A stretch of DNA of 64,000 nucleotides, taken from Diaporthe sp. PMI_573. Lineage: Eukaryota > Ascomycota > Sordariomycetes > Diaporthales > Diaporthaceae. Positions 30,860 through 42,024 of the stretch are shown here, piece by piece (the first letter of the stretch is position 1; every line of letters begins with the position of its first letter). The DNA lies in contig JAJTUP010000027.1 of the NCBI GenBank assembly GCA_021399435.1, forward strand, positions 744,001-808,000, written 5' to 3'. A model generated the notes under the pieces. The model had not been told where the DNA came from, made no database searches, and saw only the letters and a list, made by a program, of their open reading frames with translations. A program made the translations under genes and the position numbers.

Positions 30860-32991
30860 ATGGACAATCAGGACAAGCCCTCGAGAGAGAGCTTGGATAG
30901 CCTCGCTCTGGCCAGGCAGCACGTCCGCGCCCTCACCGACGGCGGGGTCTCGCGCCAGGCCTTGCTACGGGCCCTCCTCGAGCAGGAAGAGGCCAGCAAT
31001 GAGCTCCCCGCGTTACCGTCTCTTCCGTCGCAGTCCTCGCCTCAAACTAAGCCGAAGTCGAATCCCATCTCTCGGACGCTGTCCCTCTCTCAGGCACGGT
31101 CCAAAAAATCCCACTGGTCCATCTCTACTCCTCGTATGTCACCCCCGTCGTTCTGTCATGCCCCTCACAGCCCTACCCCATCTCGGGTCATCCGGTGTTT
31201 TACCTCGGAAACAAAGGCTGAACTTTTGATAGGTCGCCCTCAAGAGGAGGAGGATCGACCTCGCAGCTCGGATCAGCTGTCGACGTCGACCACAAACTCA
31301 GGGTCAAGAAACAGCTTGCTGTCCACCGAGACCTCACTGTCCTCCCGGTCAAGTACCATCACTCAATTCCCAGGTACCGAGCTTCCCGGCAATAGGCCAA
31401 CATCCGCAAGTACCAGGGCCTACTGGTGCACATCGTGAGTCTCACCCACTCTCCTTGCCTCGCGCATGCCCTTGCAACCAGCCAAAGGCCGAAGCTCAGA
31501 CATCCCCGGACCCACATTGCTGACCGTTGATCCAGATGTGACACGGAGTTCAAACGGAAGTTTGACTGGAAGAGACACGAGGATGAGTTCCACGAGCGTT
31601 ACAAGAAGTACCCGTGTCCCGACTGCAACCGCGTGTTCTGGGGTGCCAACACCTTTAATCAACACCACAAGACACGTCACAACTGCAAAACATGCCCACA
31701 TGCCGACAAGGTGATCAAATACACCCGGAAGAAGCGAGCATGGGCTTGTGGTTTCTGCGCCGCCTTCCTGCCGTCCATGGACCGGTACATTGACCATATC
31801 GGACTGCACTACGAGGCAGGGAGGACCAGGGCTCACTGGTATCACTCTAACGTTATCTACGGCCTGCTGCACCAGCCTGGTGTGAACACGGGGTGGAAAC
31901 AGATCATCGGTGCACGCTTCAGCCACATCCCCAAAGAGGAACAACCTCGTTACGGATGGGAAGTCAAGACGACAGGGAGGAAGCAGGGATTTCTGGAGAA
32001 CGAGACCGCAGGAAATCTGCAAGATCTACTCGAGTTCTTCAACCCGACAAAGGATGACCCCGCAAAGGTCGCCCGGCTGGCGTTCGAGATGGCAGAGTTG
32101 ACCCCGGCGAACCAGTCCCCAGGAAAGTCCCCTGACGAGAAGTCACAAGCTCCGCCGCCGCCTCCGCCGGCACCGAAGAGGGAGAAATCTTCCAAGAGGA
32201 GCCACAGCGGAACACAGAAAGAGCTGTTGCCCCCCCTTCCATCCATGAAGGAGAGGCCTCTAACCCAGTGGCCGACCAACTACCCGTCGTCTGATGCCCA
32301 CGAATTGCCCACCTCCGAGCCCAGTATTCACAGCGCCGAGCTCGACTTCGACTCGACCGCACTCCCGCAGCCGCTCTTTGTCAACGGCACCTCTCTCTCC
32401 CCGCCACCAACGCAAACACAGTTCGCCCACGCTCCAGCCCCGAGCATCGCGATATCTAACGCCTCCGATCCACCCCCTTATGTCACGCCCACCACGCCAT
32501 TCCCCGGGATGCCTCGTGACACGGTGGTTGAACTCCTCAACGACTACATCGTCCAGGATCCTATGCAGCCCGGAAATTCCGTTACAATGTCCGATATGTC
32601 TGACATGCCCGATATGCATCCACTCCACAACCCTCCGCCGTTTGGTAGCTACGACGATTGGAACTCGATATGCTCAACCATGGTCGACGATTTAGCTTCG
32701 CCGAGGGGGCCACCACTGCCTCTGGCACCTCATGAGCAGTGCCAGCCCCAAGGCCAGCACTCTGTTCGCCGCTCAGATGTGTGGGCTACCCCGGGAGACA
32801 ACACAGAATCGATGTACATGGAAGACGTGCAGGCATGCGACATCAGGATGCAACAGATGCCAACACCTTCCATGCAAGAGAACAACGTCAGGCGGTCTGA
32901 TGTCTGGGCTGCTACAGGCCCACCAGATTATGAGGGTATGGGATACGAGAATGAAGTCGCACCACCACCGCCACACACCAATTGGCTGTGA
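30860..32991 (+). CDS. C2H2 zinc-finger transcription factor
   Basis: Three exons, 30860-31133, 31233-31434 and 31536-32991, give 643 residues. Introns of 99 and 101 nt have GTATGT/GATAG and GTGAGT/TCCAG ends. The second junction restores the first finger. Finger 1 is C157-C160-H173-H178 (WCTSCDTEFKRKFDWKRHED) and finger 2 is C186-C189-H202-H207 (YPCPDCNRVFWGANTFNQHH). They are followed by a Cys-rich third unit (NCKTCPHAD) and WACGFCAAFLPSMDRYIDHI. This arrangement, with the downstream GLHYEAG...WYHSNVIYGLL block, is a conserved Pezizomycotina group with no name that I can assign. The N-terminus is Ser-rich. The C-terminal half is Pro/Ser-rich with two VRRSDVWA repeats and may be an activation region. 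Nuclear. Confidence 0.82.
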
Positions 32992-33118
32992 AAAGCCTGG
33001 TACGAGCAGACGGCGCGTACGGTATCGCTGGTGGCGTGAGAAACCAGACCTTGACGCAATAGCGGCGAGGTCGAGAGCTGAGCAGCTGTCGAGATGAGCT
33101 TTAATAACCTTCTTGTTG

Positions 33119-33161
<43 letters not shown>

Positions 33162-34938
33162 TAATGGTAATGACCGCATCGGAACGGGGCCGCGTGTTGG
33201 TGCGATACCTATTGTACTTTAAAAATCGAAATACCCAACCACAATCTTGTTGTTTCTTTTTCTTTTTCTTTCTATTTCTCTTTCTGTGTGTATATATCTA
33301 CACTGGTGGACGTGGGCTTCTTCCGGCATGTTGGGTGGTGCCAGGTCGAAGGCGTCCGGGAGAAGGACGAACTTTTGGTTCAAGTGAGGCTAGATTGAGA
33401 GGGGGCCTGGAGGGGAGAATGGAAGGGCTCTGTGTCATATCACAGACTCGCTTCTTAACATTCTGTGTATTTGTACTGTATATTATAGCGGACAAGACAT
33501 GTCTTGAGAATATGAGAAGCGCGTACAGGAAATTCAGTGAGCCGTGTATGCTCAGACGGAACATCTTCAACGAGGACCAAAACTGTTCTATCCAGCTGCT
33601 TGGTGTCTATTTGATGTCTTGTCCGGCACGTGCTCTTTCTTTGCTTCGGCCACTGCGACAGGAGATATATGGGGGAAGAAACTCAATAATGCTTGTGTCT
33701 CGGAAGAGCGTTCGGCCTTTTTCCTTTTGTAGAGGGGAAGGGGGCTGTCTCGCGGAGGACGAAGCCATACCAGATCAATATGCGAGCCGGAGCCGCCCGA
33801 CATGTCTCTACTTGCACCATCGTAGCATAGAGTATTGGAATTCTGGCTCTGCTGAGAAAAACTCATGTATGTCGAGCACAGCATAGAGTAGACGGCAATC
33901 TATCTACCTGGGAGACCTGGGAGAAGGCATACCTCTACGGAGCAGAGGAACCTGTAGCCACTGGAACATGGCTGCACGAGAGCTGACGCTAGGTATCCAT
34001 GACTTCCGAGATCGATCGTCGGACGCTTGAAGGCACATGTTGATACTGCAATATAATGTGTGCTGTCTGGGGCTTGACCGACAGGTGCGCGATGCCCGCA
34101 CCGGATCGTCATGGCCAGGGAAGAGGAGAGGGGTGCGAATATGGCCCGTCCGGGATGCTCGCAACAGAACTAACGTTTCGCTGGTCGCTTGGTCGCTGTG
34201 GCCCCAGCTAGCTATCCACATGGGTCGTAATGCCTCCTTGGACCTCGTTATTGTACAATTGTGCTGAGTACTACTTAACGCATTACGCTCAAAAGGTGGA
34301 TATGGGAGTCGTGCCCCGGGGGTTTTGGGGTAAGATGTGTTTCTCCCCAGAGTGTATCGCGAACCTGGCTTGAGAGAGTCACAGAAATGTACGAAGGACT
34401 CGGAAAGTTGTGGATCTACGACACACCACTTCACTTCAGCTGGGATAGAAACAGCTGATGGTTCCATCTCTAGTAGTCACCCTCCCATATATCATACGCA
34501 GGCCTATCTAGGTAGTATGGGGCCACTGTCACAGGAACACGAAGAATTTCAGCCACCAGAGATCTCATTTTCTATCTGCAGATATGTACATAGCTCAACC
34601 TGACCTCCAATCGGGCCAGTAACCAAGTGCGCACCCACAGGATAGTCAAAAACGACTCCCGATAACCAGCCTTTATTCCCCCACACCGCACGTGGGCATC
34701 GCATCACCGAACAACCCCTGACACAGACGCTCGGTACAAGAGGAATGAAAGTTATTGTTTCCAAAAATCACAAATCAAAGAAAAGGAAAGCAATGGACGG
34801 TTGGGTATCACAACAGATGCAAACAACAAACAACACACAATATGCTAAAGCAAGACAAAGCCAACATCATCACCGCCGGGAGACAGCTGAGGCAGCGGGG
34901 TCCTTCTCTGCCCGAGGGCGGCGAGGACGAGTTCCCGG
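32992..34938. other. intergenic with microsatellite
   Basis: Nearly 2 kb between two regulators. A (TA)n tract at 33119-33162 lies just past the C2H2 gene and is followed by a T/C-rich run at 33252-33290. Frames at 33113-33886 and 33904-34467 start in or cross low-complexity sequence and show no domain. Untranslated ends of both flanking genes probably occupy part of it. Confidence 0.4.
33119..33162. repeat. (TA)n microsatellite
   Basis: About 43 nt of alternating T and A with a single G interruption. Confidence 0.9.
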
Positions 34939-37527
34939 TTAGCAGCTGCTGCTCATCAGTGGCACCACGCGGGCGAGAGGGCTGAGAAAGCTCCTGGCAC
35001 GGCCAAGGACACCGCCAGATCTCTTCCGCTGGGAAGCAGGCGAGACTGGGGCGGCCGTCGACAGGAAGGCGAGGAACCCCGCTGCTATGCCTTGCAGACC
35101 GACGAGGATGTCTTGTGCTTGCGCTTGTTTTTGTGTTTTTTGTTGATGCAACGTCGTCACCACGACCACCACCATCAGCAGTGATAGCAACATGGAAACA
35201 AGGCCGGAAGCGGCCAGCTGGGACGGCAGCACCTGCGAGGAGGAGCCGCCTGCCACCAGCAATTGCCGCGCCGGCGAGGAGAGTGGCGCGCTGTGCCCCG
35301 ATGGTGGCAGGCGCGCTGGTTTGGGTGCAGATGCTGGGTGCTGCGCAAGTCCTTGGCTTAGTACGAGGCCTTGGAGTGGCAGCTCTGCATTGACGTTTGC
35401 GGAGCCGAGCCCGCGTTGTTGGCATACAACTGCCGAGCCTGAGTCGGAGAGGCATGGGCCCTCGACGCCGACGAGTGTGCCCCGGCTAAGTCCGGCCGCG
35501 GCATTGCCCTTGACTGACGACCTTGGTACCTGTGGCGCGTGGCCGAGCAGTGAAAGGCCAGACGAGAGTCCGCCTTGGTTGGTGCTGCTCGCCGGGCTTG
35601 AGATGCCATGCGACTGTGGGCTTAGGCTGCCCGTGCTAACCGTGCTGCCTGACCTTGACGTGACAACGGCGATTGACGATGCCGGTTGTGAGTTGACAGT
35701 GTCGGATAGGTCTGGGAGGTCTGGGCGGCGCCGTCCTGGGTCTACGTAACGGTTTTCCTTTTCAGAGGTCAGCAGGATGGTCATGAAGAGAACGGGCCAA
35801 CGGGGGATCCTTACAGTGGGACTAACTGTCTGTGAGCTTACGTGGGCAATGCCTGTGCGAACTGGTGTAGCGTCCTGGCGGGTAGAGCGTAGTCCAACTC
35901 CCTGTGAAAGCACCGATGCTGACGCAACGGACGGGGAGGACTGCCTGCTCAGACCAGAATCCTCAGAGAAGCTCTCATGTGGTACCTGTTGGCCACCCAA
36001 GGTCGTGTGACTGTGTATAGTCTGGAGACCTTGTTGTTTTGTCATGGCATTGACAGAGCGGGCTGTGTTGTGGCCAGCGTCATCTGCGTGGTACGGCAGT
36101 GAGCCGGTCAGCTCGCTTGCATGTCCTGCGGCTTGTCCGCCACCCGGAACTCGCTGCTGAGGGCCGCCGGGGCTCAGTACGGAGCGTGACTGGGACCGAG
36201 GTCGTTCAAAGCGTGACTGCTGGTCGCGGGCCAGGCCGGTGCTCGATGGCAGTTGCTCGTTCAGGCCGGCTGGTGACTGCACTTGTGAGGCTGGGCCAGA
36301 CTTCAGCGACTGTGGTTCCTCGTCAATGAAGCTAGAAGCAGGAGAGAAGAGGTTGAAGTCCACGTAGTTGCTGCCAAACTCGCCGGTGGGGTTGAGGTAT
36401 GGCAGGTTTGGCTCCTGGCTGTTGTCTGAGCTCTGGAGGAGGACGAGAGCGTTGTCCTCGTTGAATGTGAAGTCGTTGGCGTGTGAGAGGATGCCGGAGC
36501 TGACTGGTGTAAGTGGCTGGGTAGAGGAGACAGAAGAGCCCGACAGGGATGGCGAGAAGGAGCTGTCCATTCCGAAGAAGAAGTCGAAGTCTTGTGGGAC
36601 GGCACCGTAGTAGTCCTGGGGGATAGGGACATTCACCGGCTCGTCGTTGAAGGTCAGGAACTGGTCCCAAGGCTCGTCCATAGAAGCGGAGAAATCGACG
36701 CTGCCGAGACCCAGACTATCCATCTGGAACGAAGCCTCTGGAGCAGGTGTGGAGACTGTGGGGTTCTCCTTGGGAGAGGAAGCAGTGGTCTTCTTTGACT
36801 TTTTGGCCGGCTTGGCTGCCTCAGACTTGGACTCGACCTGAGAGGCCGAACGCTTCTTGTGGCTAGGGTCACACTTGACCTTCTTCTTCTTGCAAGCATC
36901 GCAGGCCTTGAGGATGCGCATGAGGTGAGCATGGTCTCGCTGCTCCTTGCTCTTGCAGCCCCGGGATACGGAGTTGGTGACGTCCTGGCCGTCTGCAGTG
37001 AGGATCTTCATGCCGGGGAGGTGCGAGAAATCGGTGGACGAGGCGGTGGTGGTCTTGGGCCTCTGGGACGCAGTGCGGGACTTGTTTGCCGCTGGAGCCA
37101 CTGCGGGGGTGGATGCCTGTGAAGGAGAGCTGTAGAAGCTCAGGTCGGACATGACGGGGGAGACGTTGTAGGAGGACTCAGGGGTGGCGGCAGGGGCGAC
37201 AACGGCGTAGTACTTGAAGTCCTCGCCAGTCTGGCGGGAGTGCTCGAAGAAATCCATGGAGATGGCGGCCCGCTTCTCCTGTGCGGAACCGGGACCCGGG
37301 AGGTAGGCGCCGATGAGCCGCTCAAGCTCCTTGGAGCCGACGGCGGGCAGGAACTGCAGGGGAGAGCCGAGGGCAGGCTGGTAGACGCTGAAGCCCCCGA
37401 CGGCCGAGGTGGTTCGCGACATGTCGGCCATTGCTACAGGGCAATAACTGAAGCTCTGTGGACAGGGGTGGGGATGCACGTTTTGGCGTGGGGCGGCGTT
37501 GGTGGTTTCCGTGGGGTCGCCGGTCAT
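34939..37527 (-). CDS. zinc-cluster-like regulator with C-terminal hydrophobic helices
   Basis: Two exons, 37527-35842 and 35757-34939, give 834 residues. The 84-nt intron (GTAAGC, GCTGACC branch, GAAAAG end) is in frame and easily missed. Start is at the ATG at 37527 or an internal ATG at 37431 (MADMSRTTSAVGG), near where family similarity begins. The conserved block is SVSRGCKSKEQRDHAHLMRI, then LKACDACKKKKVKCDPSHKK. C209-C212-C219 form the first half of a Zn2Cys6 cluster, but the second three cysteines are absent; C191 may contribute. Basic residues follow (AAKPAKKSKKTT). The middle is acidic and Ser-rich. Near residue 748 a strongly hydrophobic stretch (MLLSLLMVVVVVTTL) and a second weaker one (LVGLQGIAAGFLAFLS) suggest membrane anchoring. 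I infer a DNA-binding protein; targets unknown. Confidence 0.72.
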   Translation of the reverse strand: MTGDPTETTNAAPRQNVHPHPCPQSFSYCPVAMADMSRTTSAVGGFSVYQPALGSPLQFLPAVGSKELERLIGAYLPGPGSAQEKRAAISMDFFEHSRQTGEDFKYYAVVAPAATPESSYNVSPVMSDLSFYSSPSQASTPAVAPAANKSRTASQRPKTTTASSTDFSHLPGMKILTADGQDVTNSVSRGCKSKEQRDHAHLMRILKACDACKKKKVKCDPSHKKRSASQVESKSEAAKPAKKSKKTTASSPKENPTVSTPAPEASFQMDSLGLGSVDFSASMDEPWDQFLTFNDEPVNVPIPQDYYGAVPQDFDFFFGMDSSFSPSLSGSSVSSTQPLTPVSSGILSHANDFTFNEDNALVLLQSSDNSQEPNLPYLNPTGEFGSNYVDFNLFSPASSFIDEEPQSLKSGPASQVQSPAGLNEQLPSSTGLARDQQSRFERPRSQSRSVLSPGGPQQRVPGGGQAAGHASELTGSLPYHADDAGHNTARSVNAMTKQQGLQTIHSHTTLGGQQVPHESFSEDSGLSRQSSPSVASASVLSQGVGLRSTRQDATPVRTGIAHVSSQTVSPTVRIPRWPVLFMTILLTSEKENRYVDPGRRRPDLPDLSDTVNSQPASSIAVVTSRSGSTVSTGSLSPQSHGISSPASSTNQGGLSSGLSLLGHAPQVPRSSVKGNAAAGLSRGTLVGVEGPCLSDSGSAVVCQQRGLGSANVNAELPLQGLVLSQGLAQHPASAPKPARLPPSGHSAPLSSPARQLLVAGGSSSQVLPSQLAASGLVSMLLSLLMVVVVVTTLHQQKTQKQAQAQDILVGLQGIAAGFLAFLSTAAPVSPASQRKRSGGVLGRARSFLSPLARVVPLMSSSC

Positions 37528-39757
37528 GGGCTACGACGACGACCGCGGACTTGATCTAGCGGTTGTCTTGTGTGTCGTGACTGCTGTGTCCGGATGTGCT
37601 GATGTGCTGCCAGTAGACACCAAGGCAGTTGGACGATCCGGGGATAACGGAGATTGGGTCTAGGCAGAAGAGCTGAGGAGGACGGGAGGCAGGACCCAGT
37701 CTCGAACTGATGGCTGGTCTCTTGACTGCTGCCAGAGCTCTTCACTTCGGTCTTTGTAAAGACACGGGGACAATCTTGCTTCCGACTCGATCTGTCGATT
37801 AGTTGAGGAGAAGGAAGGGGGAGGGTCGACAACGTCTAGTCTCGGGAGGGAGTCAACTTCATATGGTTTGCGGCCTTGAAACTCGGGAAGCCATCTTGGA
37901 CAAGGCGCAGCAGTGGGTGCAATCCAGTCATTCGGCGAGCCGAAATGGAATAGCGTCTTTTCAGTAGCGGCTACATGCGGTCCCGAGCGAATCTGATAGT
38001 GCGGTACTGTGGGGTACACCGCCTGAAGACCGCCAGTCGGCTGTAGCACCCTAGCAGACCGCCCCTGGCGTCGCTTGTAGTGGCCCACCGCGGTGGGTCC
38101 ACACACCAGCTTCTCATTGGACGGCCCAGCCCCAGTCCGCAGTGGTTTTCGGCGAGAGAATCGTTTGATGCGTGAGACCCGGTCCCCGTCAATCGACCCT
38201 CGCCCGCAGCTTTGGAAGCCTACGTGCCTACCTACTGCAAGGTTGCTGACGGGCTTTTGGGACCGCCTTTCCAATTGGCATGCGCGCAAACACCCTATTT
38301 GGGCTAGGTACCGTCCAATTGGCCAATCGTCGGCACACCTGAGCTATGAGTCAATCCACATGCATGGCTGGAAACTTGGGAGGCTTGTAACATTGACCAT
38401 CCATCAATGGATCGGATGGATCGATGCTGTGTCTGCCGTGCAATGCAAGCGTGACTCCCCTTGCTCGTCTGTCTTTGGTGGAGTGAGACGGGGATTGATC
38501 TGAACCCACTGCAGAGCCTCAGCCATCCCGTACCTGGCTGCTGACTGCCTGGGGACTGGCTGGTCCACCTTGGGGCCGTCAGCGACCTCACCCGGTTGAT
38601 TCGTGTGTGCAACGTTCATTTCTAACCCGTCCGTGCGCCCAAGAAAAAGAAGTTGACCGGATGCCAAAGCTGATGTCCAAGTCGTGGGCAAACACAGTCA
38701 GATGTGCCATCTCTTCCAATCTGGTTCACTCTGAGATGGAAGACACCTTTACCGGGGGATCCTTCCCAATGCCGAGGTGGCCAAGCCATTTTGTTTACAG
38801 CTGATCGTTTCATCTCGCCCGTGATCTTGTTCAAACCCAGGTGGCCCCCAAGACGCAGCCGACAGGGCGCAGGAGCTTGTCAGGCTGGAGCCACGGCCGC
38901 GGTGACCGCTTCAAAACTGAGTGCATCATAACTGAATCAACATCGCGCGGTGTCAAGGATTCAGGTTCTCTCCCTCAGATTGTCATTTAAGCAACTATAG
39001 GATCCAAGTGTCTGCAGGCTGCAGCGACCGATGAGACGCGTTTGCTGTTGTCTCGCAGTCCGTGGCCTGGTTCGCCGACAGGTTTGCGAGAACGCCCCAC
39101 CCGCTCGGGCACGTACCCATGTACCCTGTAGCCAGGAAGAAGGTATGTTGATCAAAAGGGGTCTTTATCTGCCTAGAGGGGGTTTTGGGTGTCAAAATGC
39201 ACATAGCCGTACTTTCCACCCCGGTATCGAAGCTCCAAAATTTCAACCCAGACTGACCCTGCAAACCGTTGTCGCACTTGTGATATTCCTCATGATCTTC
39301 ATCTGCGAGGTATTTGCCCCTTTCTTTTGAGAGTCTTGTTCTCACAATGAGAGACCTTCTGCCCCTTTTTACCCGTCATTGAGAGTATCATTGTGACTTT
39401 TGGGAGGGGCAGCAAAAACTCGTGCTCTTGTCTGTGTGTGTGTATGTGAGAGAGAGAGAGAGAGAGAGAGAGTTGGAAGGAGCAGGAACTGGCCTTGGCC
39501 GAGATCGAAGTGCCAGGCAGACGTCCCTGAGCAGCGGAGGAAGCAGCGTGTGGCTCATCATCCCTCGGAGCCCAAAAGGTGTAGTGGCCTTCAGAAAGCG
39601 AAGGCAGCGAGGAGAGGGACGGGCGAGACACGAGTGTGGGCAGGAGAGGAAGGCCACTGGGAGGCAGCGGCAGAGGCAGCGGCAGAGGCAGCGGCAGCGG
39701 CAGCAGCGGCCTAGTGGCTGCCCGTTTGAGCTGGGTTTTGCATAAAAGCCTGCAAAG
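37528..39757. other. intergenic between the zinc-cluster-like gene and Tad2
   Basis: 2.2 kb of divergent upstream sequence. Frames such as 37660-38289 (minus) have no motif and probably reflect 5' leader sequence. A (GA)n tract at 39448-39472 and a GGCAGC/GGCAGA hexamer repeat at 39661-39710 lie in the Tad2 leader. Confidence 0.4.
39448..39710. repeat. (GA)n tract and GGCAGC/GGCAGA repeat in the Tad2 upstream region
   Basis: (GA)n runs 39448-39472 and the hexamer array runs 39661-39710, ending about 50 nt before the Tad2 ATG. The minus-strand frame across it encodes spurious Leu/Pro and Arg/Cys repeats. Confidence 0.8.
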
Positions 39758-42024
39758 ATGGTGGCTAGTGGGGACTTCACTTCTGCGGATGGCCCAGGTG
39801 GAAAGGCTTCGAGGCTTCTGGACGCTGTGGTCGCCTTTGTCGTCGGCATCTTCCAACCCATCTTTCGCTTTCTGCTGCCGGCCATCTTTACTCGCAACCC
39901 TCGACAGCACAACAATCAGAACCGCGACAGAGATAACACCCTTGGCGAATCCCCCCACAACAATAACAACGGCGACGGCGACCACAACGACTCCCCCACC
40001 AACCCCGACGGCCAACACGGCGACCACCGAGGCGACGACAGCCCAGGAAGCATGCAGCGACACCCCAACACCGCCAGGCCTCAGCACGCGTACGGCCCCA
40101 AAGCTTTCAATGGGAACGGGAACGCACGACCTCCCGTCAAGCCCGCCTTGCCCCAGATCGGCCCAGCCGTGGGCTCACCTCGGCCTGTTAAGCAGGAGGG
40201 CGCCGCCACCAATGGAGTCCCAGCGAAGACAGCCCTTGAAGACATCACGAATCGCGCCACCCCCGCCTCCAAGCACCACATAGTCGGTGAGAAAGAGGCC
40301 GAGGAAAACCTCCACGACCAGGTCGACCTTGCGCCAGCTGTTCAGCCTGTCGAGGGTGAGGAGGGACCTGAGGACCCTGTCAAGGCTGCGGAGCGAGCAA
40401 TCCATCATGGCTTCATGGATCAGGCACTGGATATGGTATGTCCTGCGTCGTCTTTCCCCTGTTGGTCGTCTTCGAAAACATATTCGTCAACCCCCGCTTG
40501 ATTTGTCTGCTAGATTCTGTCTGTATCTCTGCCTCTGTGTCAATCGTTTCTTGATACGCGCCGCATTGTCACACCTTTGTCATGTTTCACACGCTCTTTC
40601 TGCCCCGTTTCAAAGCTGTCCACCAGCTTGCATACCTTTCCCCCGCGCGTTGGTCATGCTTCGTCTAATCCCTCCCATCACATCTACCATCCGAGCATTC
40701 TCTCTCCAGCCTCAACCTGCTCCTGCCACATTCTAGGCTTTGCCTGGGCTATTCACGCGCGCACCCATGCTGATCCCAGTGTCCATAGGCCCGCCTGGCC
40801 CTGAAGACAAATGAAACACCTGTCGGGTGCGTGCTCGTTCACAACGGAAGGGTCATCGCCAGGGGAATGAACGCGACAAACGTCACCAGAAATGGTACCC
40901 GACACGCGGAGCTGATGGCCCTGACCGCTCTCCTGTCTTTCACCCCTGAGGCAGAGGCAGAGCAGGAGAAGCAAAAGAAATCTAAGGGAAAGAAGAAGAA
41001 GAGGCAGGGCAGCCAGCAACATTCCGACAAGCCACCGCCCACGAGGATCTACACAGACCAAGAGTGGGGAGATGTCGAGCCCGAGGGTGGCCATATATTT
41101 CCCTACGGCCAGAAACTCCATCCCGGCCCCATCGTGGACCGCACTCTGGTACGGGAGTGTATCCTGTACGTCACCGTCGAGCCCTGTGTCATGTGCGCGT
41201 CGATGCTTCGCCAGTATGGCATCAAGAAGGTCTATTTTGGTGCCGTCAACGACAAATTCGGCGGCACTGGAGGTGTCTTCTGCATCCACAAGAATTCCGA
41301 CCCTGCACATGCTGTCAGCATCCCAGCGACCCCCATCCATAGGCCTGTTGCCAACCAATTGCCCTCCCGACCAGCTTTGGCCCAACGTGCTGCCTCCGCT
41401 GCCGCCTCGGTTTCGACGAACGGATCTCAAGAGGGGACGGCCGTCACAGGCGAGAATAAGCAGCCCGGCAAGTTCACGTACACGGAGCCGCCCAAACCCG
41501 TCTCTAACTTGACTATGGGTCACGGTGGAAACGTGGAGAGCGGCTATGAGGCTGAAGGCGGGTGGAAACGTGATGAAGCCGTCAATCTGCTGAGGCAGTT
41601 TTATGTCCAGGAAAATGGCAGAGGTAGGTGACCAGTCCTCACAAATATAACTTCCAACAAAAGGGTGGCTGACATCGTCAAAGCACCTGTACCGCGAAAG
41701 AAAGAAGGTCGCGCACAACGTCTTGCCGTTATGATGGAGGAGCAGGGGATGTCGACGGAGGGCACGGCTCTTGAGGGTCTACTTCAACAGGAGCGAGAGG
41801 CCCAGGAGAAAGCTGCCGCATGGGCTGCCAACGGTGGCGGCGCTTCCGACGGGAATGACTCTGTCCCAAACGGCACCGATCAGCAGACGGACGCCCCAAA
41901 CGCACTCGCAGCACTGGAGGCGAAAGTCTATGCTGAGATTGAGAAGAAAAAAAAGGCCAGCATGGCTCAGAAAGTGGATCGCGACAAGACGACCCCCGCA
42001 GACCAGCCCGATGCGACAGCTTAA
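39758..42024 (+). CDS. TAD2: tRNA-specific adenosine-34 deaminase catalytic subunit Tad2 with N-terminal extension
   Basis: Three exons, 39758-40435, 40789-41623 and 41684-42024, give 617 residues. The first intron is unusually long (353 nt); the second (60 nt) ends at a CTGAC branch and AAAG acceptor, giving ENGRAPVPRKKEGR. The deaminase core starts near HHGFMDQALDMARLALKT. It has the catalytic HAE (H265, E267) and PCVMC (C359, C362), and the neighbouring KVYFGAVNDKFGG. Tad2 pairs with Tad3 to convert A34 to inosine in tRNA anticodons. Between HAE and PCVMC is a Lys-rich insertion (KKSKGKKKKRQGS). The first about 210 residues are not part of the core: a hydrophobic helix-like segment (LLDAVVAFVVGIFQPIFRFL) is followed by an Asn/Asp-rich stretch. 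The true start could be internal, but this frame reads unbroken into the core. Confidence 0.85.

Noticed and set aside
33113..33886. 257-codon frame beginning in the (TA)n tract
   Set aside because: Starts in a microsatellite and has no recognisable domain.
33904..34467. 187-codon minus-strand frame
   Set aside because: No motif, poor codon structure, lies in the flank between two regulators.
37660..38289. 209-codon minus-strand frame upstream of the zinc-cluster-like gene
   Set aside because: No family resemblance; more likely leader sequence.
39299..40087. 262-codon minus-strand frame opposite Tad2
   Set aside because: Antisense to the Tad2 first exon and to a hexamer repeat; Leu/Pro repeats come from the repeat.
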